From contig CAJLMA010000002.1 in assembly GCA_905207705.1 (NCBI GenBank), forward strand, positions 62,001 to 126,000: a DNA stretch of 64,000 nucleotides. The letters are read 5' to 3'. Shown here piece by piece: positions 43,338 to 52,595 of this stretch; position 1 is the first letter of the stretch; every line of letters begins with the position of its first letter. A program made the position numbers and the translations under genes. The notes under the pieces were generated by a model, which was not told the origin of the DNA, made no database searches, and saw only the letters and a list, made by a program, of their open reading frames with translations. Source of the stretch: an uncultured Prevotellaceae bacterium. GTDB lineage: Bacteria; Bacteroidota; Bacteroidia; Bacteroidales; Muribaculaceae.

Positions 43338-44486
43338 ATGAGCTTAAATAGCATTATGGCAAACATTACAACAGCTGTTGAAGGAGGGAAAGAATATGCC
43401 GACTCTATTTCAACAGTCCTAAAAGCAAAAGAATCTGCACTGTCCTCGATGACATTCGACGAAATAATTGAAAAAATTGTAAGTGGAGCTATAGACTTAG
43501 GCATCCGCATCCTTATTGCAGTAATAGTTTTTTACATAGGCAAACTTATAATTAATAAAATATACTCCATTGTAAAATCTATAATGCTGAAGCACAAGCT
43601 CGACAAGTCGTTGTCAACATTTGTGCTAAGCCTTGTGAAGATAACATTGTTGTTTATTCTCATAGTGTCAGTTATAGGTATTCTTGGAATTGAAACCAGC
43701 TCGTTCATAGCCATTTTTGCTTCGGCTGGCGTTGCCATTGGTATGGCTTTAAGCGGCACTTTGCAAAACTTTGCCGGAGGGGTGCTGATTTTATTCATAA
43801 AGCCATATAAAATAGGAGATTTTATTGAATTTGGCGGATACCAAGGCACTGTCAAAGAAATACAGATTTTCAACACAGTCCTAAATACAATAGACAATAA
43901 ATCAATCATAATACCCAATGGAGGCTTGTCTACCGGCACAATCAACAATTATTCAAAAGAAGAATATCGCCGGCTTGAATGGAACATTTCCATTTCTTAT
44001 GGCGACGACATGGATGTTGCTCGGAAAACAGCATTGGACATAATAAAATCAGAGCCTCGGATTGTCGAAAAATATCGAGAAGACGACAAATTAAAATGGA
44101 CATCCACCGACAATGAAAAGAACGACAACAATACCGACAGCAATAGCGAGGATGAGAATATGGATGACAGTTCAAAGGCACATAAATCATTTTTCAAAAG
44201 GATGACAAAAAGCAAGTACAAATTGAAAAAAGAAATTGAAGAAAAGAAAAAGCTTAATCAAAGGAATGAAATCGAATATTTACGACCTAAGATAGACTGT
44301 TCGCCAACGGTTGCACTAAGTTCTCTTGCCGACAGCAGCATAATAATCACAATAAGGGCATGGACTCGTTCTGAATTCTATTGGCCAGTATTTTACTCTG
44401 TAAATGAGAAGATTTATAAAGAATTCCCCAAGAATGGCCTTAATTTCCCATTCCCTCAAATGGACATACATGTGACGCACAACTAA
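43338..44486 (+). CDS. MscS-type mechanosensitive channel with acidic insert
   Basis: A 382-residue inner-membrane channel that opens under hypo-osmotic stress. Helices are predicted near residues 50-70, 92-115 and 118-145. The pore helix has the Gly/Ala pattern FASAGVAIGMALSGTLQNFAGGVLI, and the beta-domain motif KPYKIGDFIEFGG follows. The middle of the cytoplasmic vestibule (about residues 255-315) holds an unusual low-complexity insert rich in Asp, Asn and Ser (TDSNSEDENMDDSS) followed by a basic helix (KRMTKSKYKLKKEIEEKKK). It follows the protease by 12 nt and ends at a terminator. Confidence 0.9.
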   Translation: MSLNSIMANITTAVEGGKEYADSISTVLKAKESALSSMTFDEIIEKIVSGAIDLGIRILIAVIVFYIGKLIINKIYSIVKSIMLKHKLDKSLSTFVLSLVKITLLFILIVSVIGILGIETSSFIAIFASAGVAIGMALSGTLQNFAGGVLILFIKPYKIGDFIEFGGYQGTVKEIQIFNTVLNTIDNKSIIIPNGGLSTGTINNYSKEEYRRLEWNISISYGDDMDVARKTALDIIKSEPRIVEKYREDDKLKWTSTDNEKNDNNTDSNSEDENMDDSSKAHKSFFKRMTKSKYKLKKEIEEKKKLNQRNEIEYLRPKIDCSPTVALSSLADSSIIITIRAWTRSEFYWPVFYSVNEKIYKEFPKNGLNFPFPQMDIHVTHN

Positions 44487-44500
44487 AGAACGCAGCATAT

Positions 44501-44537
44501 AGCCTCTTCATTCCAACTCGATTGAAGGGGCTTTTTT
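44501..44537 (+). terminator. Intrinsic terminator after mscS
   Basis: AGCCTCTTCA (44501-44510) pairs with TGAAGGGGCT (44523-44532) including one U-G pair, followed by TTTTTC. It closes the protease-mscS unit. Confidence 0.82.
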
Positions 44538-44978
44538 CTGTAACATTGCAAACATATAGACAAATCACACCACCATGTTCCATTATAAAAAATATTCACG
44601 ACAAAAGTAGCATTTTAGTGAAACAATCCGTATATTTGCGTAAGAATACGCGAATAACAGCTCCCTATTTTTTACTATCTTACTTTTAGGATAATAAAAA
44701 ACGACACACCTGCACATTTCCGCTATTTGCATAATAGTATCATTGCATATACACAAAAGTGGCCATTATGCATGACAAGGCGGTTTATTATTTAAATGTG
44801 AATGACTCTCATTTAGAGAAAAAGACGTATTCGCAGGTACAGAATTGCCGACAATGTTCCTATTCATCAAGAACAAATTCTTTTATTGTATCTGCCATTG
44901 AGCAAAAAAACGGCAGACAATTATTAAGGTACGGGGACAATGGCAATTCTAATATTTGAAAAATAAATGACAACATAA
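44538..44978 (+). other. Leader region before recJ, with a possible small gene
   Basis: About 440 bp. A TATATTTG box at 44631-44638 matches TAnnTTTG but lacks a good -33 box. A 63-codon frame runs from ATG 44768 to TGA 44959 (MHDKAVYYLNVNDS at its start, GRQLLRYGDNGNSNI at its end) with codon choice like the neighbours. It may be a small gene or the remnant of a larger one; it has no recognisable family. Nothing else was found here. Confidence 0.4.
44768..44959 (+). CDS. Possible small protein or gene remnant, 63 residues
   Basis: Starts with ATG 44768 and ends 19 nt before recJ. The text is protein-like, with two cysteines in QNCRQCSY and a C-terminal SAIEQKNGRQLLRYGDNG. The C-terminal portion reads like the end of a beta-rich domain, so a truncated gene is as likely as a real small protein. 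No membrane or signal segment is present. Confidence 0.3.
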   Translation: MHDKAVYYLNVNDSHLEKKTYSQVQNCRQCSYSSRTNSFIVSAIEQKNGRQLLRYGDNGNSNI

Positions 44979-46715
44979 ATGATAAGTAAATGGAATTACT
45001 TACCCTTTACATCCGAACAATCATCCATAGCAGCCGACTTGGCAAAGCACTTGAAAAACTGCCAAGCAATAAGTCGGTTACTCGTACTGCGAGGGATCAA
45101 ATCGACAGAAGAAGCTGACAAGTTTCTTAATCCCTCAATGTCCGACTTGCACGACCCGTTCCTCATGCAAGACATGGACAAGGCTGTAGACAGGCTTAAT
45201 AAAGCCATAGGGGCAAAAGAAAAAATCATGATTTATGGAGACTATGACGTTGACGGAACGACATCGGTCGCATTGGTTTACAGGTACCTGCAAAATTATT
45301 ATTCTAACATTGAGTACTATATTCCAACTCGTTATGAAGAAGGATATGGTATTTCTAAAAAAAGTATCGATTATGCTCAAAGCATAGGTGTATCTCTTGT
45401 AATAGTCCTCGACTGTGGAATAAAGGCTGTGGAAGAGATTGCTTATGCCAAATCTCTCGGAATAGATTTTATCATCTGTGACCACCATGTACCTGATGAT
45501 GTCTTGCCCGAAGCCGTGGCCATACTCAATCCGAAGCTTGAAAATAACCCATACCCTTTCAAGCATTTATCGGGATGCGGCGTTGGCTATAAATTCATGC
45601 ATGCATTTGCCATAAGCAATGAATTGTCAAACATGTTTGAACTTGACAGTCTCCTTGACCTTGTAGCCATAAGCATAGCTGCTGATATAGTTCCACTGAT
45701 TGGGGAAAATAGGATATTGACACATTTCGGATTGAAACGGTTGAATTCAAATCCCAATACCGGACTTCGCAGCATTATAAAAATATGCGGATTGTCGAAC
45801 AGGGAGATTACAATAAGCGATGTCATTTTCAAAATCGGTCCCCGAATCAATGCTTCTGGACGAATGCAATCCGGAATCGAGGCTGTCGAATTATTAGTAT
45901 CAAAAGATGCAGCCGACGCCTATCGCAAAGCAAAGAACATCGACCAGTACAACAAAGACCGCAAAGAACTCGACAAGCGCATTACAGAAGAGGCCAATGC
46001 AATCCTTGCAAACGACAAAGACATTGCAACAAGCAAGAAGCCTATCGTAATTTACAATAAAGATTGGCATAAAGGTATAATTGGCATTGTCGCATCACGA
46101 TTGACAGAGCTTTACTACAAACCTGCCATCGTGCTCACATTGTCCAATGGGTTGGCAACAGGTTCGTCGCGTTCGGTAAGAGGATTCGACATCTACAAAG
46201 CAATTGAATCTACTCGAGATCTTCTAGAAAATTTCGGAGGGCACACCTATGCCGTAGGTTTATCATTAAAAGAAGAAAACATTCCCGAATTTACACGAAG
46301 ATTTGAACAGTATGTTATAGACAACATCACTCCCGAACAATTGACGCAAATGATATCGGTAGATTGCGAAATAAGTTTCGACAAAATAAATGCCGACTTG
46401 CTATATTATCTGCGCTTGCTTAATCCATTCGGTCCTGGCAACCAAAAACCGATATTTGTCACAAAAAATGTATTTGACTACGGAACGAGCAAATTGGTTG
46501 GGAAAAATTTGGAACACATCAAACTTGAATTGATCGACAGCTCATCCAATAGAGTATTCAATGGTATAGCATTTAATCAAGCAAGCCACTTTGAATACAT
46601 AAAATCTAACAAGCCATTTGAAATATGCTATACAATTGAAGAAAACAGGCATAAAGGAAATACTTCTGTTCAATTATTTGTTAAAGACATAAGGACAAGT
46701 CTATCAGAAACATGA
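44979..46715 (+). CDS. recJ: Single-stranded-DNA exonuclease RecJ
   Basis: 5' to 3' exonuclease that resects DNA ends in the RecF pathway and in mismatch and base-excision repair. The 578-residue protein shows the DHH motifs: IMIYGDYDVDGTTSVALVY near residue 83, VIVLDCGIKA near 143, IICDHHVPDD near 165, the KIGPRINASGRMQS segment near 287 and the DHHA1 part GGHTYAVGLSLK near 420. The stop overlaps the recQ start by 4 nt. RecJ and RecQ act together on DNA ends, which agrees with the operon. Confidence 0.97.
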   Translation: MISKWNYLPFTSEQSSIAADLAKHLKNCQAISRLLVLRGIKSTEEADKFLNPSMSDLHDPFLMQDMDKAVDRLNKAIGAKEKIMIYGDYDVDGTTSVALVYRYLQNYYSNIEYYIPTRYEEGYGISKKSIDYAQSIGVSLVIVLDCGIKAVEEIAYAKSLGIDFIICDHHVPDDVLPEAVAILNPKLENNPYPFKHLSGCGVGYKFMHAFAISNELSNMFELDSLLDLVAISIAADIVPLIGENRILTHFGLKRLNSNPNTGLRSIIKICGLSNREITISDVIFKIGPRINASGRMQSGIEAVELLVSKDAADAYRKAKNIDQYNKDRKELDKRITEEANAILANDKDIATSKKPIVIYNKDWHKGIIGIVASRLTELYYKPAIVLTLSNGLATGSSRSVRGFDIYKAIESTRDLLENFGGHTYAVGLSLKEENIPEFTRRFEQYVIDNITPEQLTQMISVDCEISFDKINADLLYYLRLLNPFGPGNQKPIFVTKNVFDYGTSKLVGKNLEHIKLELIDSSSNRVFNGIAFNQASHFEYIKSNKPFEICYTIEENRHKGNTSVQLFVKDIRTSLSET

Positions 46716-48625
46716 CAAATTCGTCGATTCTTAATATCTTAAATAAATATTGGGGATACAAGTCATTTCGTGACCTTCAAGCCGAAATAATCAATTCAGT
46801 GCTTGAAGGTCATGACACATTGGGACTGATGCCTACCGGAGGAGGCAAATCAATAACATTTCAAATTCCTACCATGTTACACGATGGAATATCCATTGTA
46901 GTGACGCCCCTTATTTCTTTAATGAAAGATCAAGTCGACAATCTTATTCAGAAAGGCATAAAAGCTACATATATCCACTCTGGCTTAACACAAATCGAAA
47001 TAAAAAAATCTCTTGATAAATGTATTTATGGTAAATGCAAATTTCTGTATATTTCTCCAGAACGACTTTCATCTCCCCTATTTTTAGATAAATTACGCTT
47101 CATGCCATTATCGCTGCTCGTTGTCGACGAAGCTCACTGCATATCACAATGGGGGTATGATTTTAGGCCATCATTCTTGAATATCGTATCAATACGAAAA
47201 ATATTCCCTGATGTCCCGATTCTGGCTCTGACAGCAACAGCTACACCTGATGTCGTAAAAGACATCATGGAAAAATTGTCATTCAAAAATGGGCAATTGT
47301 TTGCAAAGAGCTTTGCTCGCGAAAACTTAGTTTATGTGGTTCGCCATACAGAAGACAAAATGTCCCAAATGGTGCAAATACTGCAAAAGGTTCCCGGGTC
47401 AGGCATTGTTTACGTCAGAAGCCGAGTTAAAACAAAGCAAATAGCCGAAGAATTAATGTATCGTGGAATTTCGGCCGACTATTATCATGCAGGCCTTGAC
47501 AACGAGGATAAATCAGACAAGCAAAACAAGTGGAAATCAGGTGAAACTCGCATAATAGTTGCAACTAATGCTTTTGGCATGGGCATTGACAAGCCCGATG
47601 TCAGAATCGTCATCCACAGCGACATTCCAAACTCCATAGAGGAATATTATCAAGAAGCAGGAAGAGCCGGAAGGGATGGTAAAAAATCTTATGTCGTGCT
47701 TTTGGTTTCTTCAAAAGATAAATCTACATTAAAAAAACGCATAAGCGACTCTTTCCCCGACAAAAATTTCATAAAGACAGTGTATGAGCGAGTTGGAAAT
47801 TTTCTCGACATTCCATTAGGTGGTGGATACAACAACGTTTACGATTTCAATTTCAATCTTTTCTGCAAGACATTCAAATATCCTATTATCCCGACTCACA
47901 ATGCACTTAGAATTCTCACTCAAGCCGGATATATCGAATTTATGGAAGAAATTGAAACTCAATCAAGAGTGACAATCCTTGCCCGAAAAGAAGAATTATA
48001 CAATCTGCCTTCCGATAATCCCAATCTTGACAAAGTATTACAAGCTTTGCTGCGTTCCTACACCGGTTTGTTTTCTGATTATATATTCATCAATGAAGCA
48101 TTAATTGCAAAAAGATTCAACTTGCCACAAGACGTAATATATGAATCTTTATTGCAACTCACTAAATTGCATATCCTACATTATATTCCACGCAAACGCA
48201 CTCCATATATTGTTTACACGACATCGCGAGAAGAACCTAAATACTTGGAGATTCCAAAAAGTGTTTATGAAACACGAAAAGAAAAAATGGAAACAAGAAT
48301 AATGGCAATTATACGATATGCATATTCAGAAGATGAATGCCGAGAAGCAATGCTACGCTCCTATTTCGGAGAAAAAGTAAAAACAGAATGCGGGCACTGT
48401 GATTATTGCTTAAAACGCAAAAACTCAACCAACCATTCTCAAGAAGATGTCATAAAAGGAATAATATACATGCTTTCATTAAAACCTTGCAGGCTGAATG
48501 AAATCATAGACACTCTATCCTTTCCAAAGCAAGAAATAGCCGATGTAATATCACTACTCGCCGATGAAGGATTTGTTTCATTCTCTCAAGAAAACAGATT
48601 ATACAGCTTGACAAATAAAAAATGA
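46712..48625 (+). CDS. recQ: ATP-dependent DNA helicase RecQ
   Basis: 3' to 5' helicase that unwinds DNA for RecJ. The 637 residues contain the Walker A segment LMPTGGGKSITFQ near 47, the DEAH box VVDEAHCISQWGYDFRPS near 141, the RecQ-specific aromatic loop, and the helicase C motifs (ATNAFGMGIDKPDVR, YQEAGRAGRDG). The zinc-binding region is present but placed late (ECREAM..SYFGE....CGHCDYC near 555-575), followed by a short winged helix. No HRDC domain is seen. An additional ~120-residue segment before the zinc site lengthens the middle of the protein compared with E. coli RecQ. It overlaps recJ by 4 nt. Confidence 0.93.
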   Translation: MTNSSILNILNKYWGYKSFRDLQAEIINSVLEGHDTLGLMPTGGGKSITFQIPTMLHDGISIVVTPLISLMKDQVDNLIQKGIKATYIHSGLTQIEIKKSLDKCIYGKCKFLYISPERLSSPLFLDKLRFMPLSLLVVDEAHCISQWGYDFRPSFLNIVSIRKIFPDVPILALTATATPDVVKDIMEKLSFKNGQLFAKSFARENLVYVVRHTEDKMSQMVQILQKVPGSGIVYVRSRVKTKQIAEELMYRGISADYYHAGLDNEDKSDKQNKWKSGETRIIVATNAFGMGIDKPDVRIVIHSDIPNSIEEYYQEAGRAGRDGKKSYVVLLVSSKDKSTLKKRISDSFPDKNFIKTVYERVGNFLDIPLGGGYNNVYDFNFNLFCKTFKYPIIPTHNALRILTQAGYIEFMEEIETQSRVTILARKEELYNLPSDNPNLDKVLQALLRSYTGLFSDYIFINEALIAKRFNLPQDVIYESLLQLTKLHILHYIPRKRTPYIVYTTSREEPKYLEIPKSVYETRKEKMETRIMAIIRYAYSEDECREAMLRSYFGEKVKTECGHCDYCLKRKNSTNHSQEDVIKGIIYMLSLKPCRLNEIIDTLSFPKQEIADVISLLADEGFVSFSQENRLYSLTNKK

Positions 48626-49852
48626 ATGGTTTTAAGAATTATGAAAAGACCTTTTTCCATATCAGATGCTTTCTTCTCTTTTATTAGAGAAAATATTAAC
48701 GCTGATCCGACAAAATTGTTGCTGAAAAAACATCCAGAACTGGATTTTGACCTTAAATTAGCAGTATTGCAAATTGAGTGCAGGAAAAAAATATATAAGA
48801 AACTTCCTGACATTTTCAATCTCGAACATTTCTTATTCCCATCATCGCTATCGGCCGAGCAATGTACCTGCCAGGCAGTAGCCCAATTTCATTCAACACT
48901 GTTCAAAGGAATGAACAGCGTATTGGATCTTACGTCCGGTGTCGGTATAGATGATTTCTACATTGCAGAAAATGTGAAGGAACTTATTGCTGTAGAGAAA
49001 AATCAAGATACAGCATCGGCGCACAAATATAACATGTCCGTAAACAACAAAAATAATGTCACTACTATAAATGACGATTGTTATAACTACATTGATACGG
49101 TCATTAATGCCGACCTTAAATTTGACGCAATTTACATAGATCCTGCTCGTCGTGACAAACTCGACAAACGTGTATTCGGGTTTGAAAGTTGCGAGCCAAA
49201 CGTATTGTCCATGCTCGATAAGATATCTGCCGTAACCGAATGCCTATACATAAAAGCATCTCCAATGATTGACATTACTCAAGCAGTGAAAGATATTGAT
49301 AATATATCCGATATATGGATAATTGGCGTAAAAAACGAATGCAAGGAACTTCTATTCAAGGTAAATTTTTCGCAAAAGTGCAACAACAAGAAAATTCATA
49401 CAATCAATTTTGAAAATGACTCGTGCACTCAATCCCTCTCTTTCAATTGGCCCGTTACAGAACACCACATCACATACGCAGATTCAATCACAGACTATAT
49501 ATATGAACCAAACTGTTGCATTATGAAAGCAGGTGCTTTCAACGAGTTGCAACAGGAATACCGAGTTTTGCTTAAATTGGGCCGAAACACCCATTTATTC
49601 ACCTGCAACGAGCCAATAAAGGACTTTCCGGGGCGTCGATTTAAAGTCATTGAAGTCATTCCATTTTGTAACAAGAACATTAAATCCATTCATGCCAAAT
49701 ACCCGAAAATAAACGTAGGCGTAAGAAACTTCAAATTAGAAGCTCAAGAATTAAAAAAACGTCTCAAAGTTAACGATGGTGGAAATTTGTTCCTATTTGG
49801 CGTTACATTAGGAGATAAAGAGATGATAATGGTCATCGCCGAAAAATTGTAA
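48626..49852 (+). CDS. THUMP-like class I SAM-dependent methyltransferase
   Basis: A 408-residue protein of the PG_1098-like group. A helical N-terminal domain (1-80) precedes a Rossmann methyltransferase with SAM motif VLDLTSGVGIDDFYIA near 99 and the motif IV-like AIYIDPARRDK near 170. A ferredoxin/THUMP-like C-terminal region ends the protein. The DPAR variant suggests transfer to a base or a ring nitrogen, probably in RNA, but the target is not known. Its start directly follows the recQ stop with no spacer, so it is the third gene of the recJ-recQ unit. Confidence 0.82.
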   Translation: MVLRIMKRPFSISDAFFSFIRENINADPTKLLLKKHPELDFDLKLAVLQIECRKKIYKKLPDIFNLEHFLFPSSLSAEQCTCQAVAQFHSTLFKGMNSVLDLTSGVGIDDFYIAENVKELIAVEKNQDTASAHKYNMSVNNKNNVTTINDDCYNYIDTVINADLKFDAIYIDPARRDKLDKRVFGFESCEPNVLSMLDKISAVTECLYIKASPMIDITQAVKDIDNISDIWIIGVKNECKELLFKVNFSQKCNNKKIHTINFENDSCTQSLSFNWPVTEHHITYADSITDYIYEPNCCIMKAGAFNELQQEYRVLLKLGRNTHLFTCNEPIKDFPGRRFKVIEVIPFCNKNIKSIHAKYPKINVGVRNFKLEAQELKKRLKVNDGGNLFLFGVTLGDKEMIMVIAEKL

Positions 49853-49881
49853 TTATACAACCTCAACCACTACATGCCTTC

Positions 49882-50094
49882 TTATTCACATATACCTATC
49901 TTTTTGGAATCCCGCAATATTAGATCCTTAATAACACAATACAACAACTCCTGAACAGGCGATAATTTGTAATTGCGGTTTATTTTGAAAATTTCATCAC
50001 AAGCAAAAGTATCAAAAATTATTCGACGTTCATCATCACTCATATTTTTCATTCGCGATATGACTTTTCTTGATATTACAATTGCATTTTCCAT
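49882..50094 (-). CDS. Small conserved-type protein, 70 residues
   Basis: Starts with ATG 50094 (MENAIVISRKVISR); the frame is open further upstream without another good start. The protein is charged and helical (KNMSDDERRIIFDTFACDEIF and SPVQELLYCVIKDLILRD), no signal or membrane segment. I do not recognise it. A TACTTTTG box 24 nt upstream (50125-50118 on the minus strand) matches TAnnTTTG, which supports expression. It converges with the methyltransferase gene. Confidence 0.6.
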   Translation of the reverse strand: MENAIVISRKVISRMKNMSDDERRIIFDTFACDEIFKINRNYKLSPVQELLYCVIKDLILRDSKKIGICE

Positions 50095-50334
50095 AATTAT
50101 TAAATTTAAATTTAGTACAAAAGTAACCGCTGATTGTGCAAAATATAGGCACATAAGACACAACTATTGTTAACTAATGCATCCAAATATAACATAAAGG
50201 TTACATTTTTAATTCAATTCAAAAATAATACTTCAACTATACATTATTTTTCTTAAAAAAATTGTAACTTCATTCAAGAAATATATCTTATTTCCGTAAT
50301 TTTGACAAATAAAAGTTTAAAATTGAATCTCACT

Positions 50335-50574
50335 ATGACCGATATAGCCAAACTACTACAATCGCTTATAGAACAGCACAGGAGTAGCGATATTGCCGAA
50401 AGTGAATTTAAACGTATGCTTAATGAAGAACCAGCATTAAAAGAAATTTATAACAATTGGTGCGAAGAAAATGGATATTCACCCCGAAGCGGTTATAAAG
50501 AATACATTCAAGAGATTTTCGACTCTCAAGAATCTATCTGGGATTCTTTCATTTCATTTGAAGATGAAAATTAA
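50335..50574 (+). CDS. Small acidic protein upstream of aguA
   Basis: A 79-residue protein starting at ATG 50335 (MTDIAKLLQSLIEQH). A TTG at 50302 lies within the likely -7 box TAATTTTG (50297-50304) and is rejected. It is acidic and helical (ESEFKRMLNEEPALKEIYNNWCEENGYSPRSGYKEYIQEIFDSQES in shortened form: NEEPALKEIYNNW and YKEYIQEIFDS). It lies 12 nt before aguA, so it may be co-transcribed. The family and function are not known to me. Confidence 0.62.
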   Translation: MTDIAKLLQSLIEQHRSSDIAESEFKRMLNEEPALKEIYNNWCEENGYSPRSGYKEYIQEIFDSQESIWDSFISFEDEN

Positions 50575-50586
50575 ATAAAGACACTA

Positions 50587-51618
50587 ATGATGGAACAGAC
50601 TTTTAGGCTTCCTGCTGAATGGGAGGAACAGTCGGCCGTATTGATTGCTTGGCCACACAAAGCAACCGATTGGAATTATATGCTTGATGAAGTAGAAACT
50701 TGTTATAAGGAAGTTGCTAAAGCAATCGTAGAAGATGAGACGTTAATAATAGTTTCTCCTGAACCTGAAGTTGTAGAGAAGCTATTATCCGACCTGCCTC
50801 AGTCAAAACTGCGAATATACCCCATTCCGACAAATGACACATGGGCTCGTGATTTCGGTCCAATCTCTGTGTTGTGCAATGATCTTCCTGTTCTATATGA
50901 TTTCAAATTCAATGCATGGGGATTGAAATTTGCTGCCGATTTAGACAATTTAATAAATATAAATCTCAGCAAATTAGGAGCATTTGGTGAGACGAAATTA
51001 ATGAATCATCTTAATTTCGTTTTGGAAGGCGGTTCAATTGAAAGTGATGGCAACGGATGCATCCTAACAACTTCATCATGCCTATTGTCCAAAAACAGAA
51101 ACGGTGAATTTGACAAAAAAGACATTGAAAAATATTTCTCCACACACTTCGGCACTAGAAAAATATTATGGCTGAATCATGGTTTTCTCAAAGGTGACGA
51201 CACCGACAGCCACATTGACACTTTAGCACGGCTATGTCCCAACAACACTATATTATATGTAGGATGTAATGACCACGATGACTGTCATTATGAGGAGTTG
51301 CGTGCAATGGAAAAAGAGCTTGAACAATTCACAAATGCTGACGGGGAAAAATTTAAATTGGCAAAATTACCTTTTCCTCGACCAATATACGATGAAGATA
51401 ATTATCGGTTGCCAGCAACCTACGCAAATTTTTTAATCACCAATAAATCAGTTCTTGTCCCTATATACGGACAAGACGACAATGATGCTCTTGCTCTTGA
51501 AACAATCAAGACTGTATTCCCAGATAAAAATATCAAAGGAATCGATTGCAATGCACTCATAAAACAACACGGCTCTTTACATTGTATCACTATGCAATTA
51601 ATCAAAGGAATAATTTAA
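50587..51618 (+). CDS. aguA: Agmatine deiminase AguA
   Basis: Converts agmatine to N-carbamoylputrescine and ammonia, one step in making putrescine from arginine. The 343-residue pentein-fold protein has the substrate motif TNDTWARDFGP near residue 82, EGGSIESDG near 148, a catalytic histidine segment DDTDSHIDT near 205 and the nucleophile C333 in HGSLHC. Two adjacent methionines at the start make either ATG possible. aguB follows 13 nt later, so the two-step pathway is one operon. No speA was seen in the window. Confidence 0.95.
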   Translation: MMEQTFRLPAEWEEQSAVLIAWPHKATDWNYMLDEVETCYKEVAKAIVEDETLIIVSPEPEVVEKLLSDLPQSKLRIYPIPTNDTWARDFGPISVLCNDLPVLYDFKFNAWGLKFAADLDNLININLSKLGAFGETKLMNHLNFVLEGGSIESDGNGCILTTSSCLLSKNRNGEFDKKDIEKYFSTHFGTRKILWLNHGFLKGDDTDSHIDTLARLCPNNTILYVGCNDHDDCHYEELRAMEKELEQFTNADGEKFKLAKLPFPRPIYDEDNYRLPATYANFLITNKSVLVPIYGQDDNDALALETIKTVFPDKNIKGIDCNALIKQHGSLHCITMQLIKGII

Positions 51619-51631
51619 ACGATATAACAGC

Positions 51632-52516
51632 ATGAATTTATTATCCGTAGGACTCATTCAACAAAATAATGAAAGAAATATTGCCCACAATCGTAAGCGA
51701 CTGATACAAAAGATAGAGAAACTTGCATCACAAGGTGCAAAACTCATCGTATTGCAAGAATTGCACGACTCCTTATATTTTTGCCAGCATGAATCAGTGT
51801 CATGCTTCGACCTTGCCATATCAATACCGGGACCTGAGACGGAAGAATATGCCGACGTTGCTCGTCAAAACAATATTGTCTTGGTATCCTCTTTATTCGA
51901 AAAACGTGCGGCAGGTCTTTATCATAACACTGCAGTTGTATTTGACACCGATGGTAGTATTGCCGGTAAATACAGGAAAATGCACATTCCTGATGATCCT
52001 GCCTATTATGAGAAATTCTATTTCACCCCTGGTGACTTAGGGTTTGAACCTATCCAAACATCAGTCGGCCGTTTAGGAGTTCTCGTATGTTGGGACCAAT
52101 GGTATCCTGAGGCAGCACGGTTGATGGCGCTGAAAGGTGCCGAATTACTTATATACCCAACAGCCATAGGATGGGAAAGTTCTGACACTGATGATGAGAA
52201 GCTACGTCAACGCTCAGCTTGGATGATTGCCCAACGGGCACACGCTGTTGCAAACGGCATCCCCGTAATCACGGTCAACCGAGTCGGATACGAAGCAGAC
52301 CCTTCAGGACAAACAGCAGGAATACAATTTTGGGGCACAAGCTTTATTGCAGGACCACAAGGTGAATTGCTTTTCGAAGCTCCTACCGATTCTGAAGTCG
52401 AACAAGTTATCAACATTGACATTAAGCGCTCTGAGAATGTACGCAGGTGGTGGCCTTTCTTACGCGACCGTCGCATCGATTTCTATTCAGAATTGACAAA
52501 ACGTTATATCGACTGA
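51632..52516 (+). CDS. aguB: N-carbamoylputrescine amidase AguB
   Basis: Hydrolyses N-carbamoylputrescine to putrescine, CO2 and ammonia, completing the pathway begun by AguA. The nitrilase triad is E43 (LQELHD), K116 (YRKMHIPD) and C153 (LVCWDQWYPEA). The 294-residue length and the substrate-specific elements KMHIPDDPAYYEKFYF and NRVGYEADPSGQTAGIQFWG are diagnostic of the plant/bacterial CPA group. It lies directly after aguA and is followed by a terminator. Confidence 0.95.
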   Translation: MNLLSVGLIQQNNERNIAHNRKRLIQKIEKLASQGAKLIVLQELHDSLYFCQHESVSCFDLAISIPGPETEEYADVARQNNIVLVSSLFEKRAAGLYHNTAVVFDTDGSIAGKYRKMHIPDDPAYYEKFYFTPGDLGFEPIQTSVGRLGVLVCWDQWYPEAARLMALKGAELLIYPTAIGWESSDTDDEKLRQRSAWMIAQRAHAVANGIPVITVNRVGYEADPSGQTAGIQFWGTSFIAGPQGELLFEAPTDSEVEQVINIDIKRSENVRRWWPFLRDRRIDFYSELTKRYID

Positions 52517-52539
52517 ACCTTTTCTTTAGAAAAAAATAT

Positions 52540-52581
52540 ATGCGGAGATGTATTTCATTTAATGCGCCTTCCGCATGTTTT
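52540..52581 (+). terminator. Terminator after aguB, overlapping a second hairpin
   Basis: ATGCGGA (52540-52546) pairs with TCCGCAT (52570-52576), followed by GTTTTT. A second hairpin, GCATGTT (52573-52579) with AACATGC (52583-52589) and a 3-nt loop, shares bases 52573-52576 with it. The two folds exclude each other, which could attenuate read-through into the CYTH gene. Confidence 0.6.
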
Positions 52582-52595
52582 TAACATGCAAGTTT

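Noticed and set aside
44768..44959. Calling the 63-codon frame before recJ a confident gene
   Set aside because: Codon use is gene-like, but there is no family, no good promoter at the right distance and it may be a remnant; listed only at low confidence.
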